From contig NZ_CAJXNN010000004.1 of NCBI RefSeq assembly GCF_913057115.1, forward strand, positions 1 through 64,000: 64,000 bases of DNA, read 5' to 3'. Positions 54,016 through 63,591 of the stretch are shown piece after piece. Within the stretch, counting starts at the first letter, position 1. Each line of letters opens with the position of its first letter. Made by a program: the position numbers and the translations under genes. This DNA comes from an uncultured Roseovarius sp. Lineage in GTDB: Bacteria > Pseudomonadota > Alphaproteobacteria > Rhodobacterales > Rhodobacteraceae. The notes under the pieces are model-generated. The model saw only the letters and a program-made list of their open reading frames with translations, had not been told where the DNA came from and searched no databases.

Positions 54016-54801
54016 ATGCGCGCCCTGAAAATTGCCGCCACGGGCATGGCCGCCCAACAGATGCGGGTTGAAACAATTTCCAACAACCTCGCGAATATGT
54101 CGACCACCGGCTATAACACCCGCCGGGCGGAATTTGCCGATCTGCATTACCAGCAGATGGCCCGCCCCGGTACGGTCAACGCAAATGATGGCACGGTTTT
54201 GCCCACCGGGGTGCAGCTTGGCCTTGGGGTGAGGCCTGCCGCCGTTTCCGTGAACCTTGCGCAGGGGGCGCTTTCGGCCACGGGTGGCGATCTGGATGTA
54301 GCGATTGAAGGCAATGGATACCTGGAGGTCAGCCTGCCATCGGGTCAATCGGCTTTTACGCGCGACGGTGCGCTGAAACGCTCGGCGGATGGATTGATTG
54401 TCACCTCGGACGGCTACCCCGTGCAGCCCGAGATCACCATCCCCGACGATGCGAGCAGCCTGTCGATCAACCCGGCGGGGGAGGTTTACGTGTACTTCCG
54501 CGATGCCGCCGAGGCACAATTGGTCGGGCAATTGAACATGGCCGGTTTTACCAACGCCAAGGGGTTGGAGGCCATCGGCAGCAATCTTTTCCTTGAAACC
54601 GAGGCGTCGGGTGCGGCGCTAACCTCCACGCCCGGCCAGGACGGGCTTGGCACCCTTCGGCAGGGCTATCTTGAGGACAGCTCGGTTGATCCGGTCCGCG
54701 AAGTGACCGAGTTGATCGAGGCACAGCGCGGTTATGAGCTCAATTCCAAGGTCATTTCCGCCGCGGATCAGATGCTTGGCGCAACCACGCAGGTGCGCTG
54801 A
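54016..54801 (+). CDS. flgG: Flagellar basal-body rod protein FlgG
   Basis: The 261-residue distal rod subunit. It has MRALKIAATGMAAQQMRVETISNNLANMSTTGY, the FlgG-specific LGLGVRPAAVSVNLAQG loop and the end VTELIEAQRGYELNSKVISAADQML. Overlaps the flgA start by one base. Confidence 0.97.
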   Translation: MRALKIAATGMAAQQMRVETISNNLANMSTTGYNTRRAEFADLHYQQMARPGTVNANDGTVLPTGVQLGLGVRPAAVSVNLAQGALSATGGDLDVAIEGNGYLEVSLPSGQSAFTRDGALKRSADGLIVTSDGYPVQPEITIPDDASSLSINPAGEVYVYFRDAAEAQLVGQLNMAGFTNAKGLEAIGSNLFLETEASGAALTSTPGQDGLGTLRQGYLEDSSVDPVREVTELIEAQRGYELNSKVISAADQMLGATTQVR

Positions 54802-55217
54802 TGATCCGGCTTGCCGCCTTTCTACTGACCCTAGGGGTACCCGCCATGGCCGATACGGTTTTGGCAACGCGCACCATTCGGGCCCAAAGCATCATCGGCC
54901 CCGGCGATGTGGTGGTGAAAGCCGTCGACATCCCCGGCGCGGCCACCAGCCCCGAAGCGGTGATCGGGCTGGAAGCGCGGGTGTCGCTTTACGCCGGGCG
55001 GCCCATCCGGATGAACGATGTAGGGCAACCCGCATTAGTGGAGCGCAATCAGGTTGTGCCGCTGATCTTCGAGAAGAACGGGCTGCAAATCACAACCGAG
55101 GGGCGCTCACTGGACCGGGCGGGGTCTGGAGAGACCGTGCGCGTTATGAACATGTCCTCGCGCAATACCGTGTCGGGCCGGGTTCTTCCGGACGGGCAAA
55201 TCATGGTGTCACGATAA
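54801..55217 (+). CDS. flgA: P-ring assembly chaperone FlgA
   Basis: A 138-residue periplasmic chaperone with signal peptide MIRLAAFLLTLGVPAMA. The SAF domain includes VSLYAGRPIRMNDVGQPALVERNQVV and the closing VRVMNMSSRNTVSGRVLPDG. Shorter than enteric FlgA because it lacks the N-terminal domain, which is common in alphaproteobacteria. Confidence 0.93.
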   Translation: MIRLAAFLLTLGVPAMADTVLATRTIRAQSIIGPGDVVVKAVDIPGAATSPEAVIGLEARVSLYAGRPIRMNDVGQPALVERNQVVPLIFEKNGLQITTEGRSLDRAGSGETVRVMNMSSRNTVSGRVLPDGQIMVSR

Positions 55218-55226
55218 GGAAAAAAT

Positions 55227-55964
55227 ATGTATTTGAGCCGAAATAGTCTCTGTTTTATTGCATTGATCACGCTTGCAGGCTGTGGTGGCCGGCTGGATCA
55301 TTTCGGCAAGCCACCCAGCTTCACCCCCACTGAGGCGACCTCGGAACATGTTGCCATGCTCCAACCTGGGCTTCCCCTGCACAGCGACGTGCAGACGCCG
55401 GTGGATGAAGCCTCGCTTTGGTCTGGCAGTCGACAATCCTTATTCGGCGACCGCCGGGCAATGCAACGGGGCGATATCCTCACCGTCGTCATCGAGATCG
55501 ACGAGGAAGCAGCTATCGAGAACTCCACCTCCCGATCACGCAATGCGTCGCAGAACATGGGCGTGCCGCAGCTTCTCGGCCTGCCACAGCGCATTGACGA
55601 ACGCCTGCCCGACGGGGCGAGCATGGCGGATGCGGTCTCGCTCAACTCCTCGGGACAATCTGGCGGTGATGGGTCGGTTAGCCGCCGAGAGGAACTGACC
55701 CTCAGGGTGGCCGCAACAGTGACACAGGTCTTGCCCAACGGAGTGCTGGCCATCGAAGGGACACAGGAGGTTCGGGTGAACTTCGAACTGCGCGAGTTGC
55801 TGGTCACAGGCTACGTCCGGCCCGGCGATATCTCGCGGCAGAACGAAATTACCTATGACAAGATCGCCGCGGCGCGGATTTCCTACGGCGGGCGCGGCCA
55901 GATCACCGATGTGCAGCAGCCCCGCTATGGGCAGCAAGCGCTTGATATGCTTCTGCCTTTCTGA
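55227..55964 (+). CDS. flgH: Flagellar L-ring lipoprotein FlgH
   Basis: A 245-residue outer-membrane ring protein. The lipobox is ALITLAGCGGRLD. Conserved blocks include SLFGDRRAMQRGDILTVVIEIDEEAAIEN, VLPNGVLAIEGTQEVRVNFELRELLVTG and RISYGGRGQITDVQQPRYGQQALD. AAGGA lies before the ATG. Confidence 0.96.
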   Translation: MYLSRNSLCFIALITLAGCGGRLDHFGKPPSFTPTEATSEHVAMLQPGLPLHSDVQTPVDEASLWSGSRQSLFGDRRAMQRGDILTVVIEIDEEAAIENSTSRSRNASQNMGVPQLLGLPQRIDERLPDGASMADAVSLNSSGQSGGDGSVSRREELTLRVAATVTQVLPNGVLAIEGTQEVRVNFELRELLVTGYVRPGDISRQNEITYDKIAAARISYGGRGQITDVQQPRYGQQALDMLLPF

Positions 55965-55974
55965 GGACTCCGAG

Positions 55975-56484
55975 ATGTTCAGAAAACTCCTTCCTGTACT
56001 TCTTTTGCTTGTCGGTCTGGGTGGCGGCGTCGGTGCGGGCCTTGCCCTGCGACCCGCACCGCCCGATAAAGAAGTGGATATCAAGGCAAAGGAAACGCAA
56101 GATACCAAGGAGGAAAGCCAGAGCAAGGATACGGCAAAGGACGACAAGCAGGATGCCTCGGAATTGGCATACGTTAAGTTGAACAATCAATTCGTCGTTC
56201 CAGTCGTGAACAATGATCTGGTCGATTCGCTCGTCGTGATGTCCTTGAGCATTGAAGTGCAACAGGATCTGACATCCGTGGTTTACGAGCGCGAGCCGAA
56301 GCTACGTGATGGATTTCTTCAGGTGCTCTTCGATCACGCGAATATGGGAGGCTTTGAAGGTGAATTCACCAATTCCAACAACATGGACGTGCTACGTGGA
56401 GCGCTGAAAGACGTGGCGCAAGGCATTATCGGAAAAGGCGTTGGCAGCATCCTGATCACGGACCTTGCTCGTCAGGACATTTGA
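55975..56484 (+). CDS. fliL: FliL-family basal-body-associated protein
   Basis: About 169 residues from ATG 55975 (the frame upstream lies within flgH). A single N-terminal membrane helix (LLPVLLLLVGLGGGVGAGLAL) is followed by a Lys/Asp/Glu-rich linker and a periplasmic FliL domain (YVKLNNQFVVPVV..SLSIEVQQDL..REPKLRDGFLQVLF). FliL-type proteins stabilise stators. Last gene of the rightward basal-body unit. Confidence 0.85.
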   Translation: MFRKLLPVLLLLVGLGGGVGAGLALRPAPPDKEVDIKAKETQDTKEESQSKDTAKDDKQDASELAYVKLNNQFVVPVVNNDLVDSLVVMSLSIEVQQDLTSVVYEREPKLRDGFLQVLFDHANMGGFEGEFTNSNNMDVLRGALKDVAQGIIGKGVGSILITDLARQDI

Positions 56485-56516
56485 CGCGGCAAGGCTTGGG
56501 CTGTTCCGACAGCTGA

Positions 56517-56978
56517 TCATAGCTGCAACTCTGAAGCCCCAAGACCTGTTGGGGCGCTCCATTGACCCGATTTGAGCAACATTAGAGACTGAATCTCTTC
56601 AAGTGTCGCCTTCTCACGAAGGGCCTTGCGCACCTCGGCCTGTCGTCGGTTCAGTATGGACACAGCCTCGGCCTTACCGAAGGACTTACAAAGGGCTGCC
56701 ATTTTCTCTGCCTTCCTCGCCAAAACCTGCGCCAAACGAATCTGTAGCTCTGCGCGGCTTTCAGCGACCCAAGCACGCCACATCATATCCCCGCCCAAAC
56801 GTTGCAGATCCGTCAATTCATCGGCGGGGACTGCGGCGTTTTTACTTGTTTTTTCATCGAGTTCGGCCAAGGCACGACGAAGGCGACGTTCTTCGACCAA
56901 AACAGGCTCTAATTCAGCCAGTTTTGAGCGATATAGAGCCTCTGTCAAAACCACCAGATCACCGACCAACTGTGTCAT
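56517..56978 (-). CDS. FliJ-like coiled-coil flagellar protein
   Basis: A 153-residue, almost entirely helical protein (LTEALYRSKLAELEPVLVEERRLRRALAELDEK; ILNRRQAEVRKALREKATLEEI). Coiled-coil form and its 4-base coupling to flhB suggest an export-apparatus accessory such as FliJ. Sequence identity to FliJ is not evident by eye. Confidence 0.65.
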   Translation of the reverse strand: MTQLVGDLVVLTEALYRSKLAELEPVLVEERRLRRALAELDEKTSKNAAVPADELTDLQRLGGDMMWRAWVAESRAELQIRLAQVLARKAEKMAALCKSFGKAEAVSILNRRQAEVRKALREKATLEEIQSLMLLKSGQWSAPTGLGASELQL

Positions 56979-58063
56979 CTCCGGAACCCCTTCGCCTTGT
57001 GTCTCATCTTGTCCGCAAACCGGATCGCGGCAGCGACCGTGCGATATTGCGAGGTGTCAATTTCCGCTCCTATCTCGGTCATTGCATGAATGGCGCGGGC
57101 CGTTGGGGGATCAACGCGAACGGGCACACCGTGTTCGATAGCCAGATCGCGTATCGTGAGGGCCAAGTGGTCCTTGCCTTTCGCCACGCAAACCGGTGCC
57201 GCACCCGGCGCGCGGCTCCACTGCAAGGCCACGGCATAATGCGTCGGGTTCATGATGACCACGTCGGCCTTTGGCACATCTGCCATCATCTGGTTCGTGG
57301 CGATCTCGGTGGCGCGTTGGCGGCGCTGCTGCTTCATGTGCGGATCACCTTCGTTTTGCTTGTGCTCCTCCTTGATCTCACGATGGGACATCCGGTTTTT
57401 GCGACGGTGGTCGTGATGCTGAAACACGAGATCGACACCACCAATCACAAGCGCGATCACCAGAACGACCGACATGAATTCGACGACCATCCGGGCGAGC
57501 AAGGCACCCACGATCTGTGGCTCGGCGTGCAGCGTCCCGGCCATGTCCGGCAAACGGTAGGTCAGGTAGAGCCCAAGGACGAGTGAGTAACTCAGCAGCT
57601 TCACAAAGCTCTTGGCAAATTCGAACAGGCCGGATGGCCCGTATTTCTGCTTGGCATTCTGGACTGGGTTCAACCGTGAGGTCTTGGGCTTCACCTTGCT
57701 GGGCGCGAAGACAAAGCTGCGTTGCGCCAAAACCGACAAAATCGCCAAACCCGCAGGAACCAAGAACCAAGCCAACAAGGCCAAGCCAACGGTGCCGATC
57801 AATCCGCCCATAAGCGGCGTGGCCGGACCGTCGAATAGAACCGGTGCCAAATGCGACGATTGGCCGACCAGCACCATCAAGCCCTCGCTCATCATCTGGA
57901 TCGAAGCCGTGCCCGCGACCAAACCGGCCAACAAGAACCCCGCGTAGGACGCTGCCGTTGTCATGTCAACTGAGCGAGCAACCTCACCTTTCTTGCGCGC
58001 CTCGTCCAGCTTGTGCTGCGTCGGTTCGTGGGATTTGTCTGCCTCATCGTCCTGCCCTGACAT
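56975..58063 (-). CDS. flhB: Flagellar export switch protein FlhB
   Basis: A 362-residue protein. An N-terminal soluble segment (HEPTQHKLDEARKKGEVARS) and four membrane helices precede the cytosolic autocleaving domain with NPTHYAVALQW. The NPTH motif cleaves between Asn and Pro and interacts with FliK to switch export from hook to filament. Adjacent to fliR without a gap (1 base). Confidence 0.97.
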   Translation of the reverse strand: MSGQDDEADKSHEPTQHKLDEARKKGEVARSVDMTTAASYAGFLLAGLVAGTASIQMMSEGLMVLVGQSSHLAPVLFDGPATPLMGGLIGTVGLALLAWFLVPAGLAILSVLAQRSFVFAPSKVKPKTSRLNPVQNAKQKYGPSGLFEFAKSFVKLLSYSLVLGLYLTYRLPDMAGTLHAEPQIVGALLARMVVEFMSVVLVIALVIGGVDLVFQHHDHRRKNRMSHREIKEEHKQNEGDPHMKQQRRQRATEIATNQMMADVPKADVVIMNPTHYAVALQWSRAPGAAPVCVAKGKDHLALTIRDLAIEHGVPVRVDPPTARAIHAMTEIGAEIDTSQYRTVAAAIRFADKMRHKAKGFRR

Positions 58064-58837
58064 TCATCCCGCTCCCAATGGGTTGGCCAGGAAGCCATCA
58101 AGTGCATGCGCCCATATAGTCAGCATTGTAGGGGCAAGGAGAAACAAGAAGAGCAGGCCCAATCCGGTAATGACCGGTGCACCGACGAAAACGACCATCA
58201 GCTGTGGCATGGCCCGGTTGATGATGCCGAGCGTCAGATTGTAAAGCACCGAAACAATCACGAATGGTGCCGCCAAGGTGAAGGCCAATGCAAAAGCGCC
58301 CGCAACCTGCCGCATTCCCCATTGCCCGACCGAAGACGCCTCTGGCAGGATGCCTACAGGAAAAATACCATATGTCAGGATCACCATCTGGATCGCGCGC
58401 ACATGCAGGCCGAGGATCATGACCAAGGCCAGGCCGCCGATCACCAAGAAATGACCGATCGCGGGAAGAGGCGTCACACCCGCGCCACCCAGAATATGCG
58501 AAAGCGATGTCGACTGCCCAGCAATCGAACCTGCCGTTTGCAGCGCCATGACAAATAACCGAACGCCAAGGCCAATCAGGATGCCAATGGCGGTTTCGCT
58601 CAGCACCAGCCAGAAAAAACCACCCGAATTGGTCGCTTCCGGCGGAATCCATGGCGCGACGGCCGGAGCGGTGAAGACGGTGATCAACAAGGCCAGCACA
58701 AGTTTGACCCGTACGGGAACCGTGCTTTCACCAAGGCCGGGAAACAGGAAAATCGCCGGACCGACACGCAGGAAAACGGCGATATGCAACCACAAGAGGC
58801 CCTGCGTCAGGTCCAGGGCCGCATCCGCCGCTGTCAT
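58064..58837 (-). CDS. fliR: Flagellar export gate protein FliR
   Basis: A 257-residue, six-helix inner-membrane protein. Motifs include RVGPAIFLFPGLGESTVPVRVKLVLALLITVF and FVIVSVLYNLTLGIINRAMPQLMVVFVGAP. Part of the export gate with FliP and FliQ. Overlaps flhA by four bases. Confidence 0.96.
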   Translation of the reverse strand: MTAADAALDLTQGLLWLHIAVFLRVGPAIFLFPGLGESTVPVRVKLVLALLITVFTAPAVAPWIPPEATNSGGFFWLVLSETAIGILIGLGVRLFVMALQTAGSIAGQSTSLSHILGGAGVTPLPAIGHFLVIGGLALVMILGLHVRAIQMVILTYGIFPVGILPEASSVGQWGMRQVAGAFALAFTLAAPFVIVSVLYNLTLGIINRAMPQLMVVFVGAPVITGLGLLFLFLLAPTMLTIWAHALDGFLANPLGAG

Positions 58838-60921
58838 GCTGCCACCATACCGACAAGACTTGGCCTTGCGTCCAGACCGATCTCCTCGAAGGAAAGAACG
58901 GGCGTGTTGATCCGCTTCGCAGATAGAGCAGTCTTGAGAAATCTCCGGCGCGCGGTCGAGGTGACGATCGCAGGTGAGATCCCCTGCTGCGCCACCTTGT
59001 TGACCTCTTCGGCAACGCCACTCGTCAGGGTATTGAACAACTCGGGCGGAAGCGCGACGTCCAAGCGCCCACGGTCACCATCCACTTGGTAGGTCGAGAA
59101 CGTATCCTCCCACTCTGGCGCCAATTGTATGAGCGGCAGGCTCCCATCCGCTTGCTGAAGGCCAGCGACAAGCTGAAATCCAAGACGCTGGCGCACATGC
59201 TCGCAAATCGCCTCGGGCGTGGCATGCGCCTGTCGTGCTTCGGCCACAGCCTCAAGGATCAACGGCAGATTTCGGATTGACACCTGCTCAGCCAATAGTA
59301 GGCGCAAGACGGCATGCAAAAGATCAGATGGCACGCGATCGGGAATCGTTTCGTCAAGCAGCTTGCGGTTGGCCTCGGCCCGTTTCGGATCAGAGAGATT
59401 GACCATCTCGTCCAGCAGGCGACGCATGGATTTCATGGTCAGCAAGCGGCTCAGATTACCTCGGATCACCTCAAGCAAATGGGTCGCCAGCACTTCGGCA
59501 GGAGCTACGATGGTCGCCCCGGCCAGGGCTAGGTCCTCTTGCCCACGGGCATTGATCCATCGGGCCGGCGCGCCGTAAACAGGCTCTGATACGGCCTCAC
59601 CAGACGGGAGTTCCGATGTACTGTCGGGGTCAAGCAGAAGGACCTGATCGGGTCGCAGTGTATCCCGTGCTTGCTCTACCCCCTGCACACGGATCACGTA
59701 ACTTCCCGGCGGCAGGGCTGGCTCATCCGTCAGGCGAACTTCCGGCAGGATCACTCCAAAATGCGTCGCCACATGCTTTCGGATATTGGCGATCCGGGTA
59801 TCCAGCCCAGTTCCCGGGTCCAGAACCATGTTGACCAGATCTGGGGCGAATTCGACATGGATATCGTCAAGTTCAAGGATGTCCCCCAGCGACCGTTCGG
59901 CCGGCAAGGGTACCTCGGGGTCGGGGCTTGCCTCTGAGACTTCGGCGGCACGATTTTCACGATGCAACCAAAGGGCCATGGCCCCAAGGCCGATGCCACC
60001 CAGCATGAAGGGCACGAAGGGCAGCCCCGGCACCAACGCGAAAAGCACCATCAAGAGTGCGACCGTCGCCACCGCCACCGGGTGCCTGCCAAGCTGCGCC
60101 CCAAGCGCGAGATCGGTCGCCCCCTTTGCGCCACCACGAGCAAGCAAAAGCGCCGATGCGATGGAAATGACAACCGCCGGAATTTGCGTGACGAGTCCAT
60201 CGCCGACCGTGAGAATTGCATAGGTCTCAAAGGCGGTTGCGATAGCCATATCATGCACGACAGTGCCCATGATCAGGCCCATCACAAGGTTCAAAAGCGT
60301 GATGAGCAGACCGGCGACTGCATCACCTTTGACGAATTTTGACGCCCCGTCGAGCGACCCGAAAAACGTGGTTTCCTGTTGCTCCCGCTCGCGCCGCTCG
60401 CGTGCTTCAGCGTGGTCGATGGCCCCTGCGGAGATATCGCTATCGATGGCCAGCTGCTTGCCCGGCATACCATCAAGGGCAAATCGCGCGCCTACCTCGG
60501 CCATGCGCGCCGCCCCCTTTGTGATCACCATGAAGTTCACGATCAGCAGCACGCCGAAAACGACCAGGCCAAGAAAGACGCTTCCGCCCATGACGAAGTT
60601 TGCAAACCCTTCGATCACGTCCCCCGCGGCGCCGGTGCCGGTGTGCCCCTGTCCGATGATCAACTTTGTCGACGACACGTTCAGCGATAACCGAAGCATC
60701 AGGGAGGCCAGAAGGATCGTTGGAAAAGATGAGAAATCCAACGGCTTTTCGATAAAAAGCGTGACGGTGAAGATCAAAATCGCCAGTGCGAATGACGCGG
60801 CAAGTCCCACGTCGAGAACGGCGGCCGGCATCGGCAAGATCATCATGACGATGATTGCCATCAGCGCCAGCGCCAGAAGCACAGTCGGTTGAAAGAGGGC
60901 TCGCACGGAGAGATTACCCAT
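58834..60921 (-). CDS. flhA: Flagellar export gate protein FlhA
   Basis: A 695-residue protein with eight membrane helices in the first half, the conserved FHIPEP-region equivalent MAEVGARFALDGMPGKQLAIDSDISAGAI, and a large cytosolic domain that docks chaperone-substrate complexes. Begins MGNLSVRALFQPTVLLAL. Heads the flhA-fliR-flhB unit. Confidence 0.97.
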   Translation of the reverse strand: MGNLSVRALFQPTVLLALALMAIIVMMILPMPAAVLDVGLAASFALAILIFTVTLFIEKPLDFSSFPTILLASLMLRLSLNVSSTKLIIGQGHTGTGAAGDVIEGFANFVMGGSVFLGLVVFGVLLIVNFMVITKGAARMAEVGARFALDGMPGKQLAIDSDISAGAIDHAEARERREREQQETTFFGSLDGASKFVKGDAVAGLLITLLNLVMGLIMGTVVHDMAIATAFETYAILTVGDGLVTQIPAVVISIASALLLARGGAKGATDLALGAQLGRHPVAVATVALLMVLFALVPGLPFVPFMLGGIGLGAMALWLHRENRAAEVSEASPDPEVPLPAERSLGDILELDDIHVEFAPDLVNMVLDPGTGLDTRIANIRKHVATHFGVILPEVRLTDEPALPPGSYVIRVQGVEQARDTLRPDQVLLLDPDSTSELPSGEAVSEPVYGAPARWINARGQEDLALAGATIVAPAEVLATHLLEVIRGNLSRLLTMKSMRRLLDEMVNLSDPKRAEANRKLLDETIPDRVPSDLLHAVLRLLLAEQVSIRNLPLILEAVAEARQAHATPEAICEHVRQRLGFQLVAGLQQADGSLPLIQLAPEWEDTFSTYQVDGDRGRLDVALPPELFNTLTSGVAEEVNKVAQQGISPAIVTSTARRRFLKTALSAKRINTPVLSFEEIGLDARPSLVGMVAA

Positions 60922-61305
60922 GGGCTAGCGTACTCCGACAATCATTTGGCAGTGCGCCGCTCTCCTGCCGTAGTGCAAAGAGAGTGATGAGTAGTCTGCT
61001 GCCTGTTGAGGTTCGGATTGCCAGGCGCTCGAAGCATCATAGCCTGGGCTCACACCGGTTGAGGGCCACGAAACAAGCAGCAACACGAGTTGCGCGGAAT
61101 TGGCAGCGCTCTGGTGAAGCAACCCTGCCTCGTTTGCCAACGCAGGCAAGCGGCCCATACTCGCCGTCGTGCGCGCTTTGTTGGGTTGAGAGAAAAACGC
61201 TCTTCGTTTCTTGGGCACTTTGTGACCTTCCTTGAAAGTGCGTTCTGCACTTGTGAGAGAGCTATCGAAAAAGAGTTGATTTTCAGTAATTGCAGATCGG
61301 GTTCT
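60922..61305. other. Region between flhA and the periplasmic repeat-protein gene
   Basis: About 380 bases. It probably contains the flhA promoter and possibly a small gene (listed separately at 60925). An A/T-rich patch near 61255-61290 could hold a promoter. No terminator with a clear T run was seen after the large gene. Confidence 0.45.
60925..61218 (-). CDS. Possible small gene directly upstream of flhA
   Basis: A 97-residue frame starting GTG at 61218 with AAGGAAGG about 8 bases upstream, ending 3 bases before flhA. The product begins MPKKRRAFFSQPNKARTT and contains one hydrophobic stretch (SAQLVLLLVSWPSTG). No family recognised. The good ribosome binding site and tight coupling favour a gene; unusual composition argues against it. 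Confidence 0.35.
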   Translation of the reverse strand: MPKKRRAFFSQPNKARTTASMGRLPALANEAGLLHQSAANSAQLVLLLVSWPSTGVSPGYDASSAWQSEPQQAADYSSLSLHYGRRAAHCQMIVGVR

Positions 61306-63591
61306 CTATCCGTCTTCTGTCTCAAAGGCGCGGGTTTCCAGAAGGTCGCGAAGCATCTCACGCACTTCCCCGCTTTCGCCAAGCAAGTCGCGGCTTTGAC
61401 GCAACTGTCCCACATCGGTCTCATCGCTTTGCGGGGGGGCGGTCATGTATTCCGCCACCTCCGACAAGGGCGCGCCCTGTGCCGCCAGCTCCTCCCAATC
61501 CTCGGCCAGCCACGCTTGCAATCTGGCGTCGTCATCCCGTCCGGCACTGGCAAAAAGCTGTGCCGCGGCGGCGTGTTGGCCCAAACGGCTACGCGCTTCG
61601 GCCCGCAGCGCATTTGCATCTGCGCCTGCAAGACCCAGTAATTCAACTTCGGCTTGCCGAGGACGACCTTCGTGCAAGGCAACGCGGGCGCGTAGTATTT
61701 GCCTGTCTCTTTGCGCCGTACCTCGGGCAGGACCTTGGAGGTGATGTCGCGCCGCATCGGAAAATCCAAGCGCCAGAAAACGGGCGGCAATGGCATTGTC
61801 CACAGCAGGCTCCAGATTCGGCACAGCCCCGGGCACCTGCGGAAGGGCATACTGAAGAAACTCCAGATCATCGCCCTTTTGTGCGAGACGGCTCATCACA
61901 TCATTCTCCAGACCAACAAACGCCTCTGGTTCGCTCGACTGAACCCGGCGAAGTTCGTCAAAGGCTTGATGGAACGCCCCCGAGGCAGCAAGCGCAGCCA
62001 CATGGGCCCAGATCAAATCCTTATGTATGGCGGCGTTGCGGTTCTCACTGGCATAGGCTCCCGCCAATTGCGCCATCTCGAAAGAAATATCCTCACCAGA
62101 CTCCCAAAGCGTTTCTATACGGCGCACCAACGCCTGGGCTGATGGTTCCGCATTCTGCTCGACAACCTCATCAAGCGTCTTGCCCGCACCTTCGGCATCA
62201 CCTTCAGCCAGCCTTAGCTCGGCCTTCGCCATGCCAATTTGGGGTGAAACATTCTCGGTGCCGCGCTCCAGGATCCGCAGGATGCGATTGGCGGTTTCAG
62301 TTCGGTCCGCATCGAGAAACCTCTGCGACAACGTGGGGCCCACGTACCGCCTCAGGTGTGGTGGCAAGCCGGAAAAGGCGCGCAGAACCGCATCTGTATC
62401 CACAGGCATATCGGCAGGCAGCTCTTGATAAGACAGAGCGGCCCAAACCGCGACGGACGTCGCACAATCCAACTGCTTTGACAGCACCGATTGAGGTGAT
62501 GCATGGCCTTCTCGCAGGATTTGCGCCATGGCCTGCAAGATGGTCGTTTCCAACGACGGAGTAGCGACAAGGCCAAGCGCACGCTGCGCTTCGGCCCCGA
62601 ACCCGAAAAAGACATAAAGCCGCGCCAAGGCCAAGGCCACGCTTTCGTCGGGCTTGTCGAATTCCCCGAACAGACGCCTGTTCAATGGCCCGATTTGTGC
62701 GCCAAATGGTTCCTCGGTCCCCCAATTCGCAACCCGAGTGAGCTTGTCCGACAGGCAATCACCTCGGCCCGATAAAGGGCCGATCAACTGCTCGGCATGC
62801 GCCAAGACATCACGGTCAATGCTGGATCGCGCGCGCAGGTTGGCCAGTGGTTCCGGCTTGGTCTCTTGCGGTGCGGGTTTCTCTGCGGCATCCGATGCAC
62901 CCTCTTTCGCGCTTTCCGTCTCCTGTTGGCTTGCCGGGCCTTGGCTCGGCCATTGCACGTTGGGTGACAACAATCCTTGGGAGGCAGCCCGCGCAATCTG
63001 CCCCATGACCTGCGCATGTTTCTGACGCAGATCTTTGGCCTTTCTCAGGCTTTCATTGGCCTGTGCAATCGGCTTGGCCTCGTTCAACATTGGAGGTGCG
63101 GACAATGCCTGCTCTGCCAAGCTCACCGATGGCTTGGTTCGCGGCCAAATCGTAATTGGGCCAGTCTCCTTATGATCTCTCGCCGGTCTGCGAGCTGTTG
63201 CGACCTGTCGCAATCGTGGCCTCACCACCGGCGAGCCGGCAGAAGCATCCGCGATATCCACCACGAGCATTGTCGAGGTATGCCAGAATGCATCGACGTC
63301 ACAGTCACAGGCAAGATCAAGCCGCAGCTGGCCGGGTTCCGATTGTTGCACGGCCCTCAGCCGATCGCGCGGGATGCGATCGAACACAGCCTCAGTCCGA
63401 AACTGGAACGGTTGGTCAAAGGCAAACACCTTGCTGTTTGAGTCATCAGACAAGGTCCATTCCGCCCGCACGGGAAGGTCGAACACCAGACGCGTGAAAT
63501 CCTCATGCTCACCCGAGCGAATGGTCACTTCCTGGGCAAACAGCCCCAAAGGCCACATCATGGAAAAGATGGTCAGCGCCAATACTCGCAT
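61306..63591 (-). CDS. Large exported helical-repeat protein in the motility cluster
   Basis: A 761-residue protein with a signal peptide (MRVLALTIFSMMWPLGLFA, cleavage after AQ). An N-terminal AMIN-like beta domain follows (about residues 22-115, VTIRSGEHEDFTRLVFDLP). A Pro/Glu linker leads to a long alpha-helical TPR-like part from about 330 onward with ALARLYVFFGFGAEAQRAL and LAEGDAEGAGKTLDEVV-type repeats. It probably resides in the periplasm, bound to peptidoglycan or motor parts. It starts at the motA stop (1-base contact) and precedes flhA. The position recalls rhizobial periplasmic motility proteins such as MotC, but sequence relationship is unproven. Confidence 0.8.
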   Translation of the reverse strand: MRVLALTIFSMMWPLGLFAQEVTIRSGEHEDFTRLVFDLPVRAEWTLSDDSNSKVFAFDQPFQFRTEAVFDRIPRDRLRAVQQSEPGQLRLDLACDCDVDAFWHTSTMLVVDIADASAGSPVVRPRLRQVATARRPARDHKETGPITIWPRTKPSVSLAEQALSAPPMLNEAKPIAQANESLRKAKDLRQKHAQVMGQIARAASQGLLSPNVQWPSQGPASQQETESAKEGASDAAEKPAPQETKPEPLANLRARSSIDRDVLAHAEQLIGPLSGRGDCLSDKLTRVANWGTEEPFGAQIGPLNRRLFGEFDKPDESVALALARLYVFFGFGAEAQRALGLVATPSLETTILQAMAQILREGHASPQSVLSKQLDCATSVAVWAALSYQELPADMPVDTDAVLRAFSGLPPHLRRYVGPTLSQRFLDADRTETANRILRILERGTENVSPQIGMAKAELRLAEGDAEGAGKTLDEVVEQNAEPSAQALVRRIETLWESGEDISFEMAQLAGAYASENRNAAIHKDLIWAHVAALAASGAFHQAFDELRRVQSSEPEAFVGLENDVMSRLAQKGDDLEFLQYALPQVPGAVPNLEPAVDNAIAARFLALGFSDAARHHLQGPARGTAQRDRQILRARVALHEGRPRQAEVELLGLAGADANALRAEARSRLGQHAAAAQLFASAGRDDDARLQAWLAEDWEELAAQGAPLSEVAEYMTAPPQSDETDVGQLRQSRDLLGESGEVREMLRDLLETRAFETEDG

